Positions 25,703 to 34,612 of a stretch of DNA of 64,000 bases are shown here, in pieces (within the stretch, counting starts at the first letter, position 1; the number at the start of each line of letters is the position of its first letter). A program made the translations under genes and the position numbers. The stretch covers positions 44,748 to 108,747 of the forward strand of contig CAAGBT010000031.1 in the NCBI GenBank assembly GCA_900768135.1. The letters are read 5' to 3'. Source of the DNA: an uncultured Oscillospiraceae bacterium. Lineage in GTDB: Bacteria; Bacillota; Clostridia; Oscillospirales; Oscillospiraceae. Below the pieces are notes generated by a model that did no database searches, was not told where the DNA came from, and saw only the letters and a list, made by a program, of their open reading frames with translations.

Positions 25703-26782
25703 TCAGTTTCTGCGCGTGGAATTGGCCAGCATTGCCGCAGCCTCCTCGTCCGACAGCTCGTAATCCCACAGCAGCGCAAAGATTTCCTGCGCCTTTTCCG
25801 CCATGTCGTAGTCATAGTACTGCGGATAGAGCAGGTTCCCCAGCCACCATACGCCCAGCAGCATATTGATCGACGGCGGGTTCGATAACCAGTTATACGG
25901 CATCCCGGGGATCTCATAGTAGTTCCCGCTGCGGATCGCCGAAAGCTCCGCCCACGCGGGATCGGCTGCCGCATCGGCATAAAGGCTGCCGGCTGCAAAG
26001 AGAATCATATCAGGATCAAAGCGGTAGAGCTGCTCCATATTGATGGTATTTCCGCCGCCCTTGTTGCTCACCTCCGGCACGACGACGGCATTCTCTGCGC
26101 CGACCAGCTCCAGCACCTGCGCCTGCGTTGAGCCTTCCGCGTTGGCATCAAGGCCGGAGACTCCGGAGGTATACATCACGCGCACGCGCTCGCCGTCTGC
26201 GATCAGCGCGCTGTTTTCTTCCGCCATGGCAACAGTCTGCGCGACAAAGTCCGCAAGCTCGTTCCCGCGCGCCTCCTTTCCGTAAAGGATGGAACCCAGC
26301 GTGCGGTACATCTGCTCCATATGAACGACATCCGCCTCGATAAAGATCACCGGAATGCCGATCTGCTTCTGCAGCGCGTCAAGATCTGCTGCCATATCTC
26401 CCTTCCGGTCGCCAAGGTCGATCACGACCTGAGCATCGCAGGAAAGGAGCGTCTCCAGATTCAGCGTGCTTTTGCTGCCATACATCTGCCCGGTCGATGG
26501 AAGCTCCAGCAGGTTCTCCGGCAGATATTGCCCCTGCGCGTCCGAAGGCGCTGCGTTCACGGATACCATATATTCCGGCGCGATGGTCGCAAGGATCATC
26601 GTCGCCACGGCACCGCTGGGCGCCACGCGCGTCAGCTCTTTGGGCAACTGCACCGTGCGGCCAAGCGAATCGGTAAAGGCTATCGTCTCCTCCGCACTTT
26701 CCTCCGCCGAGCCGTCCGCACAGGCCGTCAGCAGGCACAGGAGCATCGCGCACACAAGGAACATGGATAAAAATCGTTTCAT
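25703..26782 (-). CDS. Iron-chelate/cobalamin-type ABC transporter substrate-binding lipoprotein
   Basis: Protein of 359 residues. The signal peptide ends in the lipobox LLTAC, so the mature protein is lipid-anchored outside the membrane. FTDSLGRTVQLPKELTRVAPSG is the start of the periplasmic_binding_2 (FecB/BtuF) domain, and NMEQLYRFDPDMILF and YEIPGMPYNWLSNPPSINMLLG are its later parts. The permease and ATPase lie divergently. It probably binds a ferric siderophore, haem or corrinoid; the exact ligand is unknown. AAGGAAG precedes the ATG by 7 bases. The stop is followed by an SLH-like fragment in another frame. Confidence 0.87.
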   Translation of the reverse strand: MKRFLSMFLVCAMLLCLLTACADGSAEESAEETIAFTDSLGRTVQLPKELTRVAPSGAVATMILATIAPEYMVSVNAAPSDAQGQYLPENLLELPSTGQMYGSKSTLNLETLLSCDAQVVIDLGDRKGDMAADLDALQKQIGIPVIFIEADVVHMEQMYRTLGSILYGKEARGNELADFVAQTVAMAEENSALIADGERVRVMYTSGVSGLDANAEGSTQAQVLELVGAENAVVVPEVSNKGGGNTINMEQLYRFDPDMILFAAGSLYADAAADPAWAELSAIRSGNYYEIPGMPYNWLSNPPSINMLLGVWWLGNLLYPQYYDYDMAEKAQEIFALLWDYELSDEEAAAMLANSTRRN

Positions 26783-26799
26783 GAAATTTCTTCCTTTCG

Positions 26800-26819
26800 T
26801 TATTCTTTTATGAGAATAA
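26800..26819. promoter_or_regulatory. Inverted repeat, possible metal-regulator operator
   Basis: TTATTCT, 6 bases, AGAATAA, a perfect 7-bp inverted repeat that overlaps the -10/start region of the binding-protein promoter. A Fur- or DtxR-type operator is plausible for a metal-chelate importer, but the spacing does not match a textbook box. Confidence 0.45.
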
Positions 26820-26846
26820 TGTATCACAACATTGAAGCAGTGTCAA
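26818..26846 (-). promoter_or_regulatory. Predicted sigma-A promoter of the binding-protein gene
   Basis: On the minus strand TTGACA, 17 bases, TACATT. Confidence 0.75.
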
Positions 26847-26878
26847 GCATAAAGCCGAGCGTTCTCCCCAGATTATTA

Positions 26879-26907
26879 TTGACGCAGCGTGCCGGCCGTG
26901 ATACTCT
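26879..26907 (+). promoter_or_regulatory. Possible promoter of the permease gene
   Basis: TTGACG, 17 bases, TACTCT. The -35 is good, the -10 weak. Confidence 0.45.
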
Positions 26908-26962
26908 TGATACAACCGTTATCTGTGCCGAGGAGAACGCTGCACAGAGAAAGGAGGACTCC

Positions 26963-28045
26963 GTGAATTCCTGTGTGCCTGCCGCCGGGCGGGAGCGTCT
27001 GCGTTTTACGCTGCTGCTTGCCGGCTTTGTTCTGGTCTTTTTGGTTTCCTTTGCCGTTGGGCGCTATTCCGTTGCCCCGGGCAAGACCTGCTGCATTCTT
27101 CTTGATGCTCTCCTGCGCCGCGCGGGAGAGCTGGCGAACCGCCTTCCCTTTGCGGACGCAGAATGGGGGCTTGCCCCGTTCTGGACAAGCGCGGAGGCTG
27201 CTGTCGTCCTCAACGTCCGCCTGCCCCGCATCCTCGCCGCCGCACTCATCGGCGCCGCGCTCAGCGTTGCCGGCGTTTCCTATCAGGGAATGTTCCGCAA
27301 CCCCATGGTTTCGCCGGACCTGCTCGGCGCGTCTACCGGCGCGGGCTTCGGCGCGGCGCTTGCGCTGCTGCTCTCCATGAATTACTTCGCCGTCACGCTC
27401 AGCGCCTTTCTCTTCGGGCTTGCGGCGGTGATGCTCGCCTACCTTATCAGCCGCAGGAGCCGGATGGACATCACGCTCTCCATGGTACTTGCAGGCATGA
27501 TGATCTCCTCGCTCTTCACCTCCGGCACCTCGCTCATCAAGCTTCTTGCCGACACGGAGAGCCAGCTTCCCGCCATTACCTACTGGCTCATGGGTTCGCT
27601 CACAAGCGTGCGCGGACGGGACGTGCGCTTTGCTGCGCTGCCGGTCCTGCTCGGCATCCTCCCGCTGCTGCTGCTCCGCTGGCGCATCAACCTGCTTACG
27701 CTCAGCGAAGCGGAAGCGCGCAGCATGGGCGTGGACACCCGCCGGCTGCGCCTGACCGTTATATTCTGCGCCACGCTGATGACGGCAGCCAGCGTCTCCA
27801 TCAGCGGTATGATCGGCTGGGTAGGGCTTGTGATCCCCCACTTCTGCCGCATGATCTTCGGCTATGATTACCGGCGGCTGCTGCCCGCCTCGGCGCTGCT
27901 GGGCGGCGCGTTCCTGATGCTGGTGGACGACCTTGCGCGCACGATAGCGACAAGCGAGATCCCACTCGGCATCCTGACGAGCTTTGTCGGCGCGCCGGTG
28001 TTCCTGTATCTCATTCTGTCGGGAGGACACGATCATGGCGATTGA
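26963..28045 (+). CDS. FecCD/BtuC family ABC transporter permease
   Basis: Protein of 360 residues with about nine to ten membrane helices. LNVRLPRILAAALIGAALSVAGVSYQGMFRNP and LGASTGAGFGAALALLL are typical, and GMIGWVGLVIPHFCRMIFGYDYRRLLP is the FecCD coupling region. The frame is open from 26810, but AAAGGAGG at 26951-26958 points to the GTG at 26963. It overlaps the ATPase gene by 11 bases. With the divergent binding protein it forms a complete iron-siderophore/cobalamin-type importer. Confidence 0.9.
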   Translation: MNSCVPAAGRERLRFTLLLAGFVLVFLVSFAVGRYSVAPGKTCCILLDALLRRAGELANRLPFADAEWGLAPFWTSAEAAVVLNVRLPRILAAALIGAALSVAGVSYQGMFRNPMVSPDLLGASTGAGFGAALALLLSMNYFAVTLSAFLFGLAAVMLAYLISRRSRMDITLSMVLAGMMISSLFTSGTSLIKLLADTESQLPAITYWLMGSLTSVRGRDVRFAALPVLLGILPLLLLRWRINLLTLSEAEARSMGVDTRRLRLTVIFCATLMTAASVSISGMIGWVGLVIPHFCRMIFGYDYRRLLPASALLGGAFLMLVDDLARTIATSEIPLGILTSFVGAPVFLYLILSGGHDHGD

Positions 28046-28835
28046 AGCACGCGGTCTTTCCTTTTCCTACGGCGGCGCGCCGGTGCTGCGCGATATCAGC
28101 TTCTCCGCGCATGGCGGCGAGGTCATTGCGCTGCTCGGCCCAAACGGCGTCGGCAAATCAACGCTGCTGCGCTGTCTGCTGGGCTTTCTGCGCCCAACGG
28201 AGGGAGAAGTGCTGGTCAATGGACGCGTCATCGGCGGCTATTCCCGCCGCAGCCTTGCCCGCGAGATCGCCTACATTCCGCAATCCTATTCGCCCGCGTT
28301 CAACTATACCGTGCGCGACAGCGTACTGATGGGCGTAACGGCAAAGCTTGGGGCGCTGGCTTCCCCGGGCGAAAGGGAACACGCGCAGGTGATGCAGACG
28401 CTGGAGGAGCTTGGCATCGCGCACCTTGCTAACCGCGGCAGCCGCCAGATCAGCGGCGGCGAGCGGCAGCTGATGCTGCTGGCGCGCGCGCTGGTACAGG
28501 ATGCGCGCGTTCTCATTATGGACGAGCCGACGGCAAACCTTGACTACGGCAACAGCTTCCGCGTAATGGAGCGCATCGAGCAGCTCGGCGCCGGCGGCTA
28601 CACGGTTCTCTTTTCCACCCACGAGCCGAACCACGCCTTTCGCTATGCCACCCGCGCCCTCGCCATGAAGGGCGGCTCCCTGCTGGGCGACGGCGCCCCC
28701 GGCAACGTTCTCACCGAGCCGCTCCTCTCTGCGCTTTACGGCGTGGAGGTCGCCGTGCGCCGCGTGAAAGTCGGCACGCAGGAATACGCCGTCTCCATCC
28801 CATCCCGAAAACCCGCAGATCCTTCAGCGCAATAA
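28035..28835 (+). CDS. FecE/BtuD family ABC transporter ATP-binding protein
   Basis: Protein of 266 residues. LLGPNGVGKSTLLR is Walker A, QISGGERQLMLLARAL the signature with Q-loop IPQSYSPAFNYTV before it, LIMDEPTANLD Walker B and FSTHEP the H-loop. It powers uptake through the preceding permease, whose 3' end it overlaps. GGAGG lies 9 bases before the ATG at 28035. A terminator follows at 28846. Confidence 0.93.
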   Translation: MAIEARGLSFSYGGAPVLRDISFSAHGGEVIALLGPNGVGKSTLLRCLLGFLRPTEGEVLVNGRVIGGYSRRSLAREIAYIPQSYSPAFNYTVRDSVLMGVTAKLGALASPGEREHAQVMQTLEELGIAHLANRGSRQISGGERQLMLLARALVQDARVLIMDEPTANLDYGNSFRVMERIEQLGAGGYTVLFSTHEPNHAFRYATRALAMKGGSLLGDGAPGNVLTEPLLSALYGVEVAVRRVKVGTQEYAVSIPSRKPADPSAQ

Positions 28836-28845
28836 TGCATAAAGA

Positions 28846-28873
28846 GCTTCTTCGCAAATGCGAAGAAGCCCTT
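28846..28873 (+). terminator. Terminator after the ABC transporter
   Basis: A 10-bp stem GCTTCTTCGC/GCGAAGAAGC with an AAAT loop, followed by CCTTT. The T tract is weak. Confidence 0.7.
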
Positions 28874-28946
28874 TCATTCTGTTGGCTGCATACGCTGCAG
28901 CAATCATTTCAGCGTTCGTGCTTACAGTTTTATTTGAAACCCTGTC

Positions 28947-28976
28947 TTGACAATATTCATCGGGCAGCAATACTAT
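28947..28976 (+). promoter_or_regulatory. Predicted distal promoter of the symporter/two-component operon
   Basis: TTGACA, 18 bases, TACTAT, about 80 bases upstream of the symporter start. Confidence 0.6.
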
Positions 28977-29009
28977 CCTTCAGGTTTTTTCTTTCGCTGT
29001 AATTCGCTG

Positions 29010-29039
29010 TTGCGGCGCTTCCCTGCTTTATGCTATGAT
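29010..29039 (+). promoter_or_regulatory. Possible proximal promoter of the same operon
   Basis: TTGCGG, 18 bases, TATGAT. It would leave a leader of only ~10 bases, so the distal promoter may be the main one. Confidence 0.4.
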
Positions 29040-29055
29040 AAAAAAGAGGAGCGTG

Positions 29056-30525
29056 ATGGGAGAAATGAGCAAAATAACGCTATATCTGGCATATTTCTGC
29101 ATCTATTCACTGATCCTGCTGGTCATCGGCAAGAGCAGCCTCCGCGCCAGCGCTACACCGCGGGATTACTTTATCTGTGAACGCAGGGTCGGTCTTGTCC
29201 CCTGCGTATGTACCTTTACAGGAACATGGGTCTCAGCCATCACAATCCTCAGCCTGACCGGCAGCGTCTACGAGGACGGACTGGCCGTGCTGCTGTATTC
29301 GGTCATTCCATGGTTCACGGGCGCTTTTCTGCTGGCCATGGTCACGCGCAGACTGCATCGCTGCGGCGCCATCACCGTGCCGGAATTTTTCCGCCTGCGC
29401 TACGGCTCGCGCGCCTTGCAGTTCCTATACGGCGTGGTCTCCATGCTCGTCTACACGCTCTATCTCGTTTCGCAGTACAAAGGCTTCGGCATGGTGGCGT
29501 CCGAGGTGTTCGACATTCCCTACTCCATGGCCGTGGCTATGATCTATCTCTTTGTCATCTACACCACCTTCGGCGGCTATCGCTCTGTGGTGCGCACAGA
29601 TGTTTTCAATCTTGTGCTGCTGTCGGTCAGCATTGCGGTACTCTGCGGAATGCTGATCGTGCGCTGCGGCGGCTTTGCCGCGCTGTACGAAAGCGCGGGG
29701 CAGGTCTCCGGTCTTGCGCACGCGGGTATGTCCGCGTCCACGAAGCAGGGCGAACTGCTCTCGCTCTTCAGCGGGCGATATACGCCGCTGGTCAGCCTCT
29801 CAATGTTCTGGGGCTGGGGACTCGGTCTTTCAGCAAATCCACAGTATATTGTGCGTCTGATCTCGGCGAGAGACGAGCGCACCGCCGTCCGCACGATCGT
29901 CATTTCGCTCCTTGTGCTGGCGCTGATCTACTTTGCGCTCATCCACATCGGCCTTGCCATGCGTGTACTTGTACCCACGCTGGGTACGGCGCAGACCACG
30001 GATGGCATCTTCATTCACATCCTCAACAACGAACTCTACGGCCCATGGAGCGGTCTGCTGCTCTTCGCCGTCATTGGCGCGTGCGTCTCTACAGCAAACT
30101 CGCAGCTTCTGATGATCGCCTCAGCTTTTTCCTGCGATATCGTGTGCGTGAGCAGCAAAAATGAGCTGCCGGGCAAAAAAATCGTCGGTCTTGGCCGCTT
30201 CGGTGTGGTACTCGGCGGCACCATCGCCATGCTCTTCGCGCTCGACCCGCCGGCCTTCACGCTCTCCTACGGCGGCGATCTCTGGGGCCTGTTCAGCATC
30301 CTGCTGTTTCCTCCGCTCTATGGCGCATTGCTGACGGGCAGGGTCACCCGCCGCGGCGTATGGGCAGGGCTGATCGCAGGCAGCATATGCATTGCGGTGT
30401 TCTATCCCCTGCACTATCGCGGCATACTGGCGGTACACCCGGCGGTACCCGGCGTGCTTTTAAGCTCATTGGCGGTATTCCTCGCTTCTGCGCTGGATAG
30501 AGGCAAGAGAGGAGGCGGCGCATGA
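29056..30525 (+). CDS. Sodium:solute symporter family (SSS) transporter
   Basis: Protein of 489 residues with about 13 membrane helices. Features of the SSS family include DYFICERRVG near the N-terminus, FTGTWVSAITI, YTTFGGYRSVVRTDVFN (family consensus G-G-x-x-A/S-V-x-x-T-D) and NPQYIVRLISARDE. It takes up a small organic solute with Na+. GAGGA precedes the ATG by 5 bases. It is coupled by an ATGA overlap to a histidine kinase gene and lies upstream of the 5-oxoproline operon, so it may import the inducer or serve as a transport-linked sensor partner. Confidence 0.88.
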   Translation: MGEMSKITLYLAYFCIYSLILLVIGKSSLRASATPRDYFICERRVGLVPCVCTFTGTWVSAITILSLTGSVYEDGLAVLLYSVIPWFTGAFLLAMVTRRLHRCGAITVPEFFRLRYGSRALQFLYGVVSMLVYTLYLVSQYKGFGMVASEVFDIPYSMAVAMIYLFVIYTTFGGYRSVVRTDVFNLVLLSVSIAVLCGMLIVRCGGFAALYESAGQVSGLAHAGMSASTKQGELLSLFSGRYTPLVSLSMFWGWGLGLSANPQYIVRLISARDERTAVRTIVISLLVLALIYFALIHIGLAMRVLVPTLGTAQTTDGIFIHILNNELYGPWSGLLLFAVIGACVSTANSQLLMIASAFSCDIVCVSSKNELPGKKIVGLGRFGVVLGGTIAMLFALDPPAFTLSYGGDLWGLFSILLFPPLYGALLTGRVTRRGVWAGLIAGSICIAVFYPLHYRGILAVHPAVPGVLLSSLAVFLASALDRGKRGGGA

Positions 30526-32180
30526 TGCGACGGCCCAGCCTTACGATCGAGAATAAGATACTCATTCCCTTCGTCAGCATCAGCATTGTCACGGTTCTGT
30601 GCTTCTGCTATATCGTTTACGACGCCGAGTACAAGCTCCGCATTGAAACCGAAACAGCTAACGCCACCGCGCTGATCGACTACATCAATGCCGATATCGA
30701 CGCAGGCGAATACTGGCGCGATCCGAATGCCCTGCTGGAAAAATACGAGCAGAGTTACCGCGGCGACAGCCTTTTTCTCTACGACGCGGCGGATCGCCTG
30801 CTCTTTTCACGCCGTGCGCTCGGTGAACACGAGATCCTGCTCTGCCAGAGCAGCAGCAACAGCCTTGGCTGGAAGATCCAATGCTCGCTCGATCAGGCAG
30901 CGCTGACCGCCGCCTTTATCGAAGAACAGCGCTACCTCATTCTGGCCGTGATCGCGATGCTCATCATCATCGTGCAGGCAGGCGTGATGATTGCCCACAA
31001 CATCTCCAGTCCCATCCGTGAGCTGAGCGCTCTGTGTACCGGCATCAGCGCCGCCCCCGGCGAGGCAGAGGAGCTGGGCGGACTCTACACCCACCGCCGC
31101 GATGAGGTCGGGCAGTTTGCCCAGTCTTTCCAGAAAATGATGGAGAGCCTCCGCCGCTACACCGATGAGCTTTCCTGGGTCAAGGCGCTCAACGAGAGCA
31201 TCGTAGAGAATCTCCCGCTCGGCATCGCGGTCTACGACGACGCGGGCGAGATGATCTTTCGCAACAACCGCGCCGAAACGATGCTGCACGCCGCGGACGA
31301 GCGCGACGCGCAAGGCCGCGCGCTTGGCGATTACCTGAACAGCCTCGTGCGCCGCGGCGAGGTACTCCCCATCTCCCTCACGCTGCACGACAGTGCAAAG
31401 AAGTCTCATCATTACGAGCTTGGCGCATGGAGGCTGCAAAGCGGAGGTACGAATCTCGGCACGCTCTGCACCGTGGAGGATGTGACGTATCAGCGCCACA
31501 TGGAGGAAAAGCTCAGCCGCGATGAAAAGCTGACCTACACCGGCGAACTTGCCGCCGATGTTGCCCACGAGGCGCGCAACCCCCTTGCCGGCATCCGAAC
31601 GGGTCTGCAGGTCATTGACCGCAAGCTGGAAAGCGAGCGCGACCACCTGCTCTGCTGCGAGATGATCAAGGAGGTTGACCGCGTTGACCTCCTGGTAAGC
31701 AACCTCGTCAACATTTCACGCCAGCGCGAGAGTGAGAAGACCACCGTGCATCTCGATACGCTCTGCGAGGAAATGGAATTGCTCTACAGCAAGGTCGCTG
31801 AGAATAAAGGCATCGAATTCTTCGCCAGCATCGACGCGGGCATTGTTATTTTTGCCGATGAGCAGGAGGTCCGCCAAATGCTTATTAACCTGATCAACAA
31901 CAGCATTAAGGCGATGCCGGACGGCGGGCAGATCCTGCTGAGCGGCCGGATCGAGGAGGGCGGCGTATGCGTCAGCATCTCCGACAATGGCCCCGGCATG
32001 GGCGAGGCGCAGCTGTCCCACGCCCTCAGCGGCGAGGGCGGAGGGCGCGGACTCTCCATCGTGCAGCGCCTTGCAAAAAACAACAACGGCGAATTGAAGC
32101 TTACATCCGCGCCGGGCGAAGGTACGTCTGCGCGCCTGCTCTTCCGCCGCACAGGAGGGATCTGTTATGATGAAGTATAA
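30522..32180 (+). CDS. NtrB/AtoS-like sensor histidine kinase
   Basis: Protein of 552 residues. There are two membrane helices (about 13-33 and 139-159) around an outer domain of ~105 residues, then HAMP (160-215), a PAS-like domain (222-325), the dimerisation helix with phosphoacceptor His349 (DVAHEARNPLAG) and an ATPase domain with N box NLINNSIKAMPDGG and G box SDNGPGMG. The GGRGLSIVQRL motif is also intact. It should phosphorylate the downstream NtrC-like regulator, whose gene it overlaps by 14 bases. The symporter gene in front suggests that it senses a transported compound, perhaps 5-oxoproline. Confidence 0.9.
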   Translation: MMRRPSLTIENKILIPFVSISIVTVLCFCYIVYDAEYKLRIETETANATALIDYINADIDAGEYWRDPNALLEKYEQSYRGDSLFLYDAADRLLFSRRALGEHEILLCQSSSNSLGWKIQCSLDQAALTAAFIEEQRYLILAVIAMLIIIVQAGVMIAHNISSPIRELSALCTGISAAPGEAEELGGLYTHRRDEVGQFAQSFQKMMESLRRYTDELSWVKALNESIVENLPLGIAVYDDAGEMIFRNNRAETMLHAADERDAQGRALGDYLNSLVRRGEVLPISLTLHDSAKKSHHYELGAWRLQSGGTNLGTLCTVEDVTYQRHMEEKLSRDEKLTYTGELAADVAHEARNPLAGIRTGLQVIDRKLESERDHLLCCEMIKEVDRVDLLVSNLVNISRQRESEKTTVHLDTLCEEMELLYSKVAENKGIEFFASIDAGIVIFADEQEVRQMLINLINNSIKAMPDGGQILLSGRIEEGGVCVSISDNGPGMGEAQLSHALSGEGGGRGLSIVQRLAKNNNGELKLTSAPGEGTSARLLFRRTGGICYDEV

Positions 32181-33537
32181 GGTGCTGGTCATCGATGACG
32201 AACCGCTGATCCGTATGTCGCTGGAAAGCGGTCTTTCCGACCTCGGTTACCAGGTTTGCTGTACAGACACGATCGGCGAAGGGCTTTCGCTGGCCGCCAG
32301 GCTTCACCCCGATGCGGTTCTGCTGGATAATCGCGTGGGCGCAGAGCGCGGCATTGACCACATCACCGATTTTCAAAAGCTCGACGAGGACATGATCCTC
32401 ATTCTGATGACGGCATACGGCTCGGTGTCGCAGGCCGTGGAGGCGATGAAGCTCGGCGTCAGCCACTATGTACAAAAGCCCTTTGACCTTGACGAGATCG
32501 ACCTCGTCATCACGCGCGCGATGGAGCAGCTGCTCAGCCGCCGCTCGCTTGAGCTGATGAAGCTGCGCCCGCGTAAGCTGCTGGGCGAGAGTTCTGCCAT
32601 CTGCCGCATCCGGCAGGAAATCCGCGTACTGGCCGAGAATGACAATGTGGACATCCTCATCTGCGGCGAAACAGGCACGGGCAAAGAGGTCGTAGTCAAC
32701 ACCATCCACGAGCAGAGCTCGCGCCACGATAAGCCGCTCGTTAAAATCAACTGCGGCGCCATTCCCGAAAACCTGCTGGAAAGCGAGCTGTTCGGTCACG
32801 AAAAAGGCTCCTTCACCGGTGCGGACAAGACGAAAAAGGGCCTTATCGAGCTTGCCAACGGCGGCACAGTCTTTCTCGATGAGGTCGGCGAGCTGCCGCT
32901 CGCCATGCAGGCCAAGCTTCTCACCTTTCTGGAGGACCGCAGCTTCAAGCGCGTGGGCGGCCTGCAGGATATCGAGGTCAACATCCGCGTGGCAGCCGCT
33001 ACCAACCGCGATCTGGAGGCGGAGGTGCAGAAGGGCCGCTTCCGCGAAGATCTCTATTACCGCCTCAACGTCATGCAGATCCACATTCCGCCCCTGCGTG
33101 AGCGGCCGGAGGACATTCCCGTACTCTGCCGTTTCTACCTCCAGCATTTCAACCGCAAGTTCAACAAATCCTTACAGGATATCGCGCCAGAATTCCTCAC
33201 TCTGCTGCAAGGCTACTACTGGAAGGGCAACGTGCGCGAGCTGCGAAACGTGATGGAGCGCTGCGTACTTTTCAGCCGTCAAAGCGTCCTCACAGGCGAG
33301 GAGACTGGCCTTGACACGCTGCTGGCTGTGCGTCCGCGCGCAGGCGGCAGCTTCCCGATGCACGACCTTGCGCAGCAGGGCATCGACCTCAAGCGCGAGG
33401 TGGACGCCTTCGAGCGCACGTATATCGACCGGGCAATGCAGCTTTCCGGCGGCAATCTCTCCCAGGCGGCGCAGCTGCTCGGCTGCACGCGCTTCACGCT
33501 CAAGCGCCGGCTGGAGGGCGGCGACGGAGACGAGTAA
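32167..33537 (+). CDS. NtrC-family sigma-54-dependent response regulator
   Basis: Protein of 456 residues. The receiver domain (1-120) has the acidic pair DD10-11, the phosphoacceptor Asp54 (VLLDNR), Thr82 and Lys104. The AAA+ domain has Walker A GETGTGKE (167-174), ESELFGHEKGSFTGAD with loop GSFTGA (a variant of GAFTGA, 214-219) and Walker B FLDEVGELP. The C-terminal Fis-type HTH (NLSQAAQLLGCTRFTLKRRL) binds DNA. It activates sigma-54 RNA polymerase, and a clear -24/-12 promoter lies 164 bases downstream of its stop, so the pxp operon is its likely target. The rpoN gene is not in the window. Confidence 0.93.
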   Translation: MMKYKVLVIDDEPLIRMSLESGLSDLGYQVCCTDTIGEGLSLAARLHPDAVLLDNRVGAERGIDHITDFQKLDEDMILILMTAYGSVSQAVEAMKLGVSHYVQKPFDLDEIDLVITRAMEQLLSRRSLELMKLRPRKLLGESSAICRIRQEIRVLAENDNVDILICGETGTGKEVVVNTIHEQSSRHDKPLVKINCGAIPENLLESELFGHEKGSFTGADKTKKGLIELANGGTVFLDEVGELPLAMQAKLLTFLEDRSFKRVGGLQDIEVNIRVAAATNRDLEAEVQKGRFREDLYYRLNVMQIHIPPLRERPEDIPVLCRFYLQHFNRKFNKSLQDIAPEFLTLLQGYYWKGNVRELRNVMERCVLFSRQSVLTGEETGLDTLLAVRPRAGGSFPMHDLAQQGIDLKREVDAFERTYIDRAMQLSGGNLSQAAQLLGCTRFTLKRRLEGGDGDE

Positions 33538-33559
33538 AACGGAACATTGTGCAAAAACG

Positions 33560-33597
33560 AACGCCAAAGTGTGCAAAATCGCACGCTTTGGCGTTTT
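33560..33597 (+). terminator. Terminator after the two-component operon
   Basis: A 15-bp stem (33560-33574 with 33581-33595, one T-G pair) and a T tract. The arms contain the repeated element TGTGCAAAA, so the site may double as an activator binding region. Confidence 0.85.
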
Positions 33598-33700
33598 TCC
33601 TGCAAGCCAGAGCGAAAAATGACAGAGTCCTGCAAGCGCACAAATCCCGCCGCACCTGAAAAATAACGGCATTTTTGAAAAACTCTTTTCATTAATCAAA

Positions 33701-33717
33701 TTGGAACGTTGTTTGCT
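33701..33717 (+). promoter_or_regulatory. Sigma-54 (-24/-12) promoter of the pxp operon
   Basis: TTGGAACGTTGTTTGCT matches the sigma-54 consensus TGGCACN5TTGCW, with GG and GC ten bases apart as required. It lies 44 bases upstream of pxpA and behind a gene for an NtrC-type activator. Confidence 0.85.
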
Positions 33718-33760
33718 ACAAATATTATGCAGCCAAAAAAGAAAAGGAGGGTATTTCAGC

Positions 33761-34528
33761 ATGTACAAGGTAGATCTCAACAGTGACCTCGGCGAGAGCT
33801 TCGGCGCATATACCATCGGGCTTGACAGCGAGGTCATCGCACACGTCTCCTCCGTCAATGTAGCCTGCGGCTATCACGCGGGCGACCCGTTGGTAATGGA
33901 AAAGACCGTTGCCGCGGCCAAGGCGGCGGGCGTTGCGGTCGGCGCACATCCGGGCTTCCCCGATCTGATGGGATTCGGCCGCAGGAACATGGTCGTCTCG
34001 CCCAAGGAGGCCAAGGCATATGTCAAGTATCAGCTTGGCGCGCTGATGGCATTTGCCGCGGCAGAGGGGATCAAGCTCCAGCACTGCAAGCCTCACGGCG
34101 CGCTTTACAACATGGCCGGCAAGGACATGGATCTGGCGCTTGCCATCGCCGAGGCGATCGCCGAGGTGGATAAGGACATTATCCTGCTCGGCCTTGCCAA
34201 CAGCAAGATGATCGAGGCAGGCAGGCAGATGGGGCTGCGCGTTGCAAACGAGGTCTTTGCCGACCGCGCCTATCAGGCCGACGGCTCGCTTGTTCCGCGT
34301 AAGCTGCCGGGCGCCGTCATCCACGACAAGGATGAAGCCATCGCGCGCACCATCCGCATGGTCACCGAGGGCAAGGTCACGGCCATCACCGGCGAGGAGG
34401 TCGAGATTGCAGCGCATTCCATCTGCGTCCACGGCGACAATCCTTCGGCCGTCGAATTCGTCAAAAATATCCGTGCGCAGCTCACCGCCCAGGGCGTAGA
34501 GATCGCCCCCATCCGCGAGATCGTGTAA
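33761..34528 (+). CDS. pxpA: 5-oxoprolinase subunit A (LamB/YcsF family)
   Basis: Protein of 255 residues. [14 protein letters not shown] opens the family, followed by [29 protein letters not shown] and [10 protein letters not shown], which hold the conserved aspartate, histidines and glycines. With PxpB and PxpC it forms the ATP-dependent 5-oxoprolinase that opens 5-oxoproline to glutamate. AAAAGGAGG lies 9 bases upstream of the ATG. It is the first gene of the operon driven by the sigma-54 promoter. Confidence 0.94.
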   Translation: MYKVDLNSDLGESFGAYTIGLDSEVIAHVSSVNVACGYHAGDPLVMEKTVAAAKAAGVAVGAHPGFPDLMGFGRRNMVVSPKEAKAYVKYQLGALMAFAAAEGIKLQHCKPHGALYNMAGKDMDLALAIAEAIAEVDKDIILLGLANSKMIEAGRQMGLRVANEVFADRAYQADGSLVPRKLPGAVIHDKDEAIARTIRMVTEGKVTAITGEEVEIAAHSICVHGDNPSAVEFVKNIRAQLTAQGVEIAPIREIV

Positions 34529-34612
34529 AAAGCGTCTGCTTCATCCGTTCCGTTCCGCAAAGACCAGCACCCCAAATCTGCCGCACCGCGGCAACATTTC
34601 AGGAGGATGATC

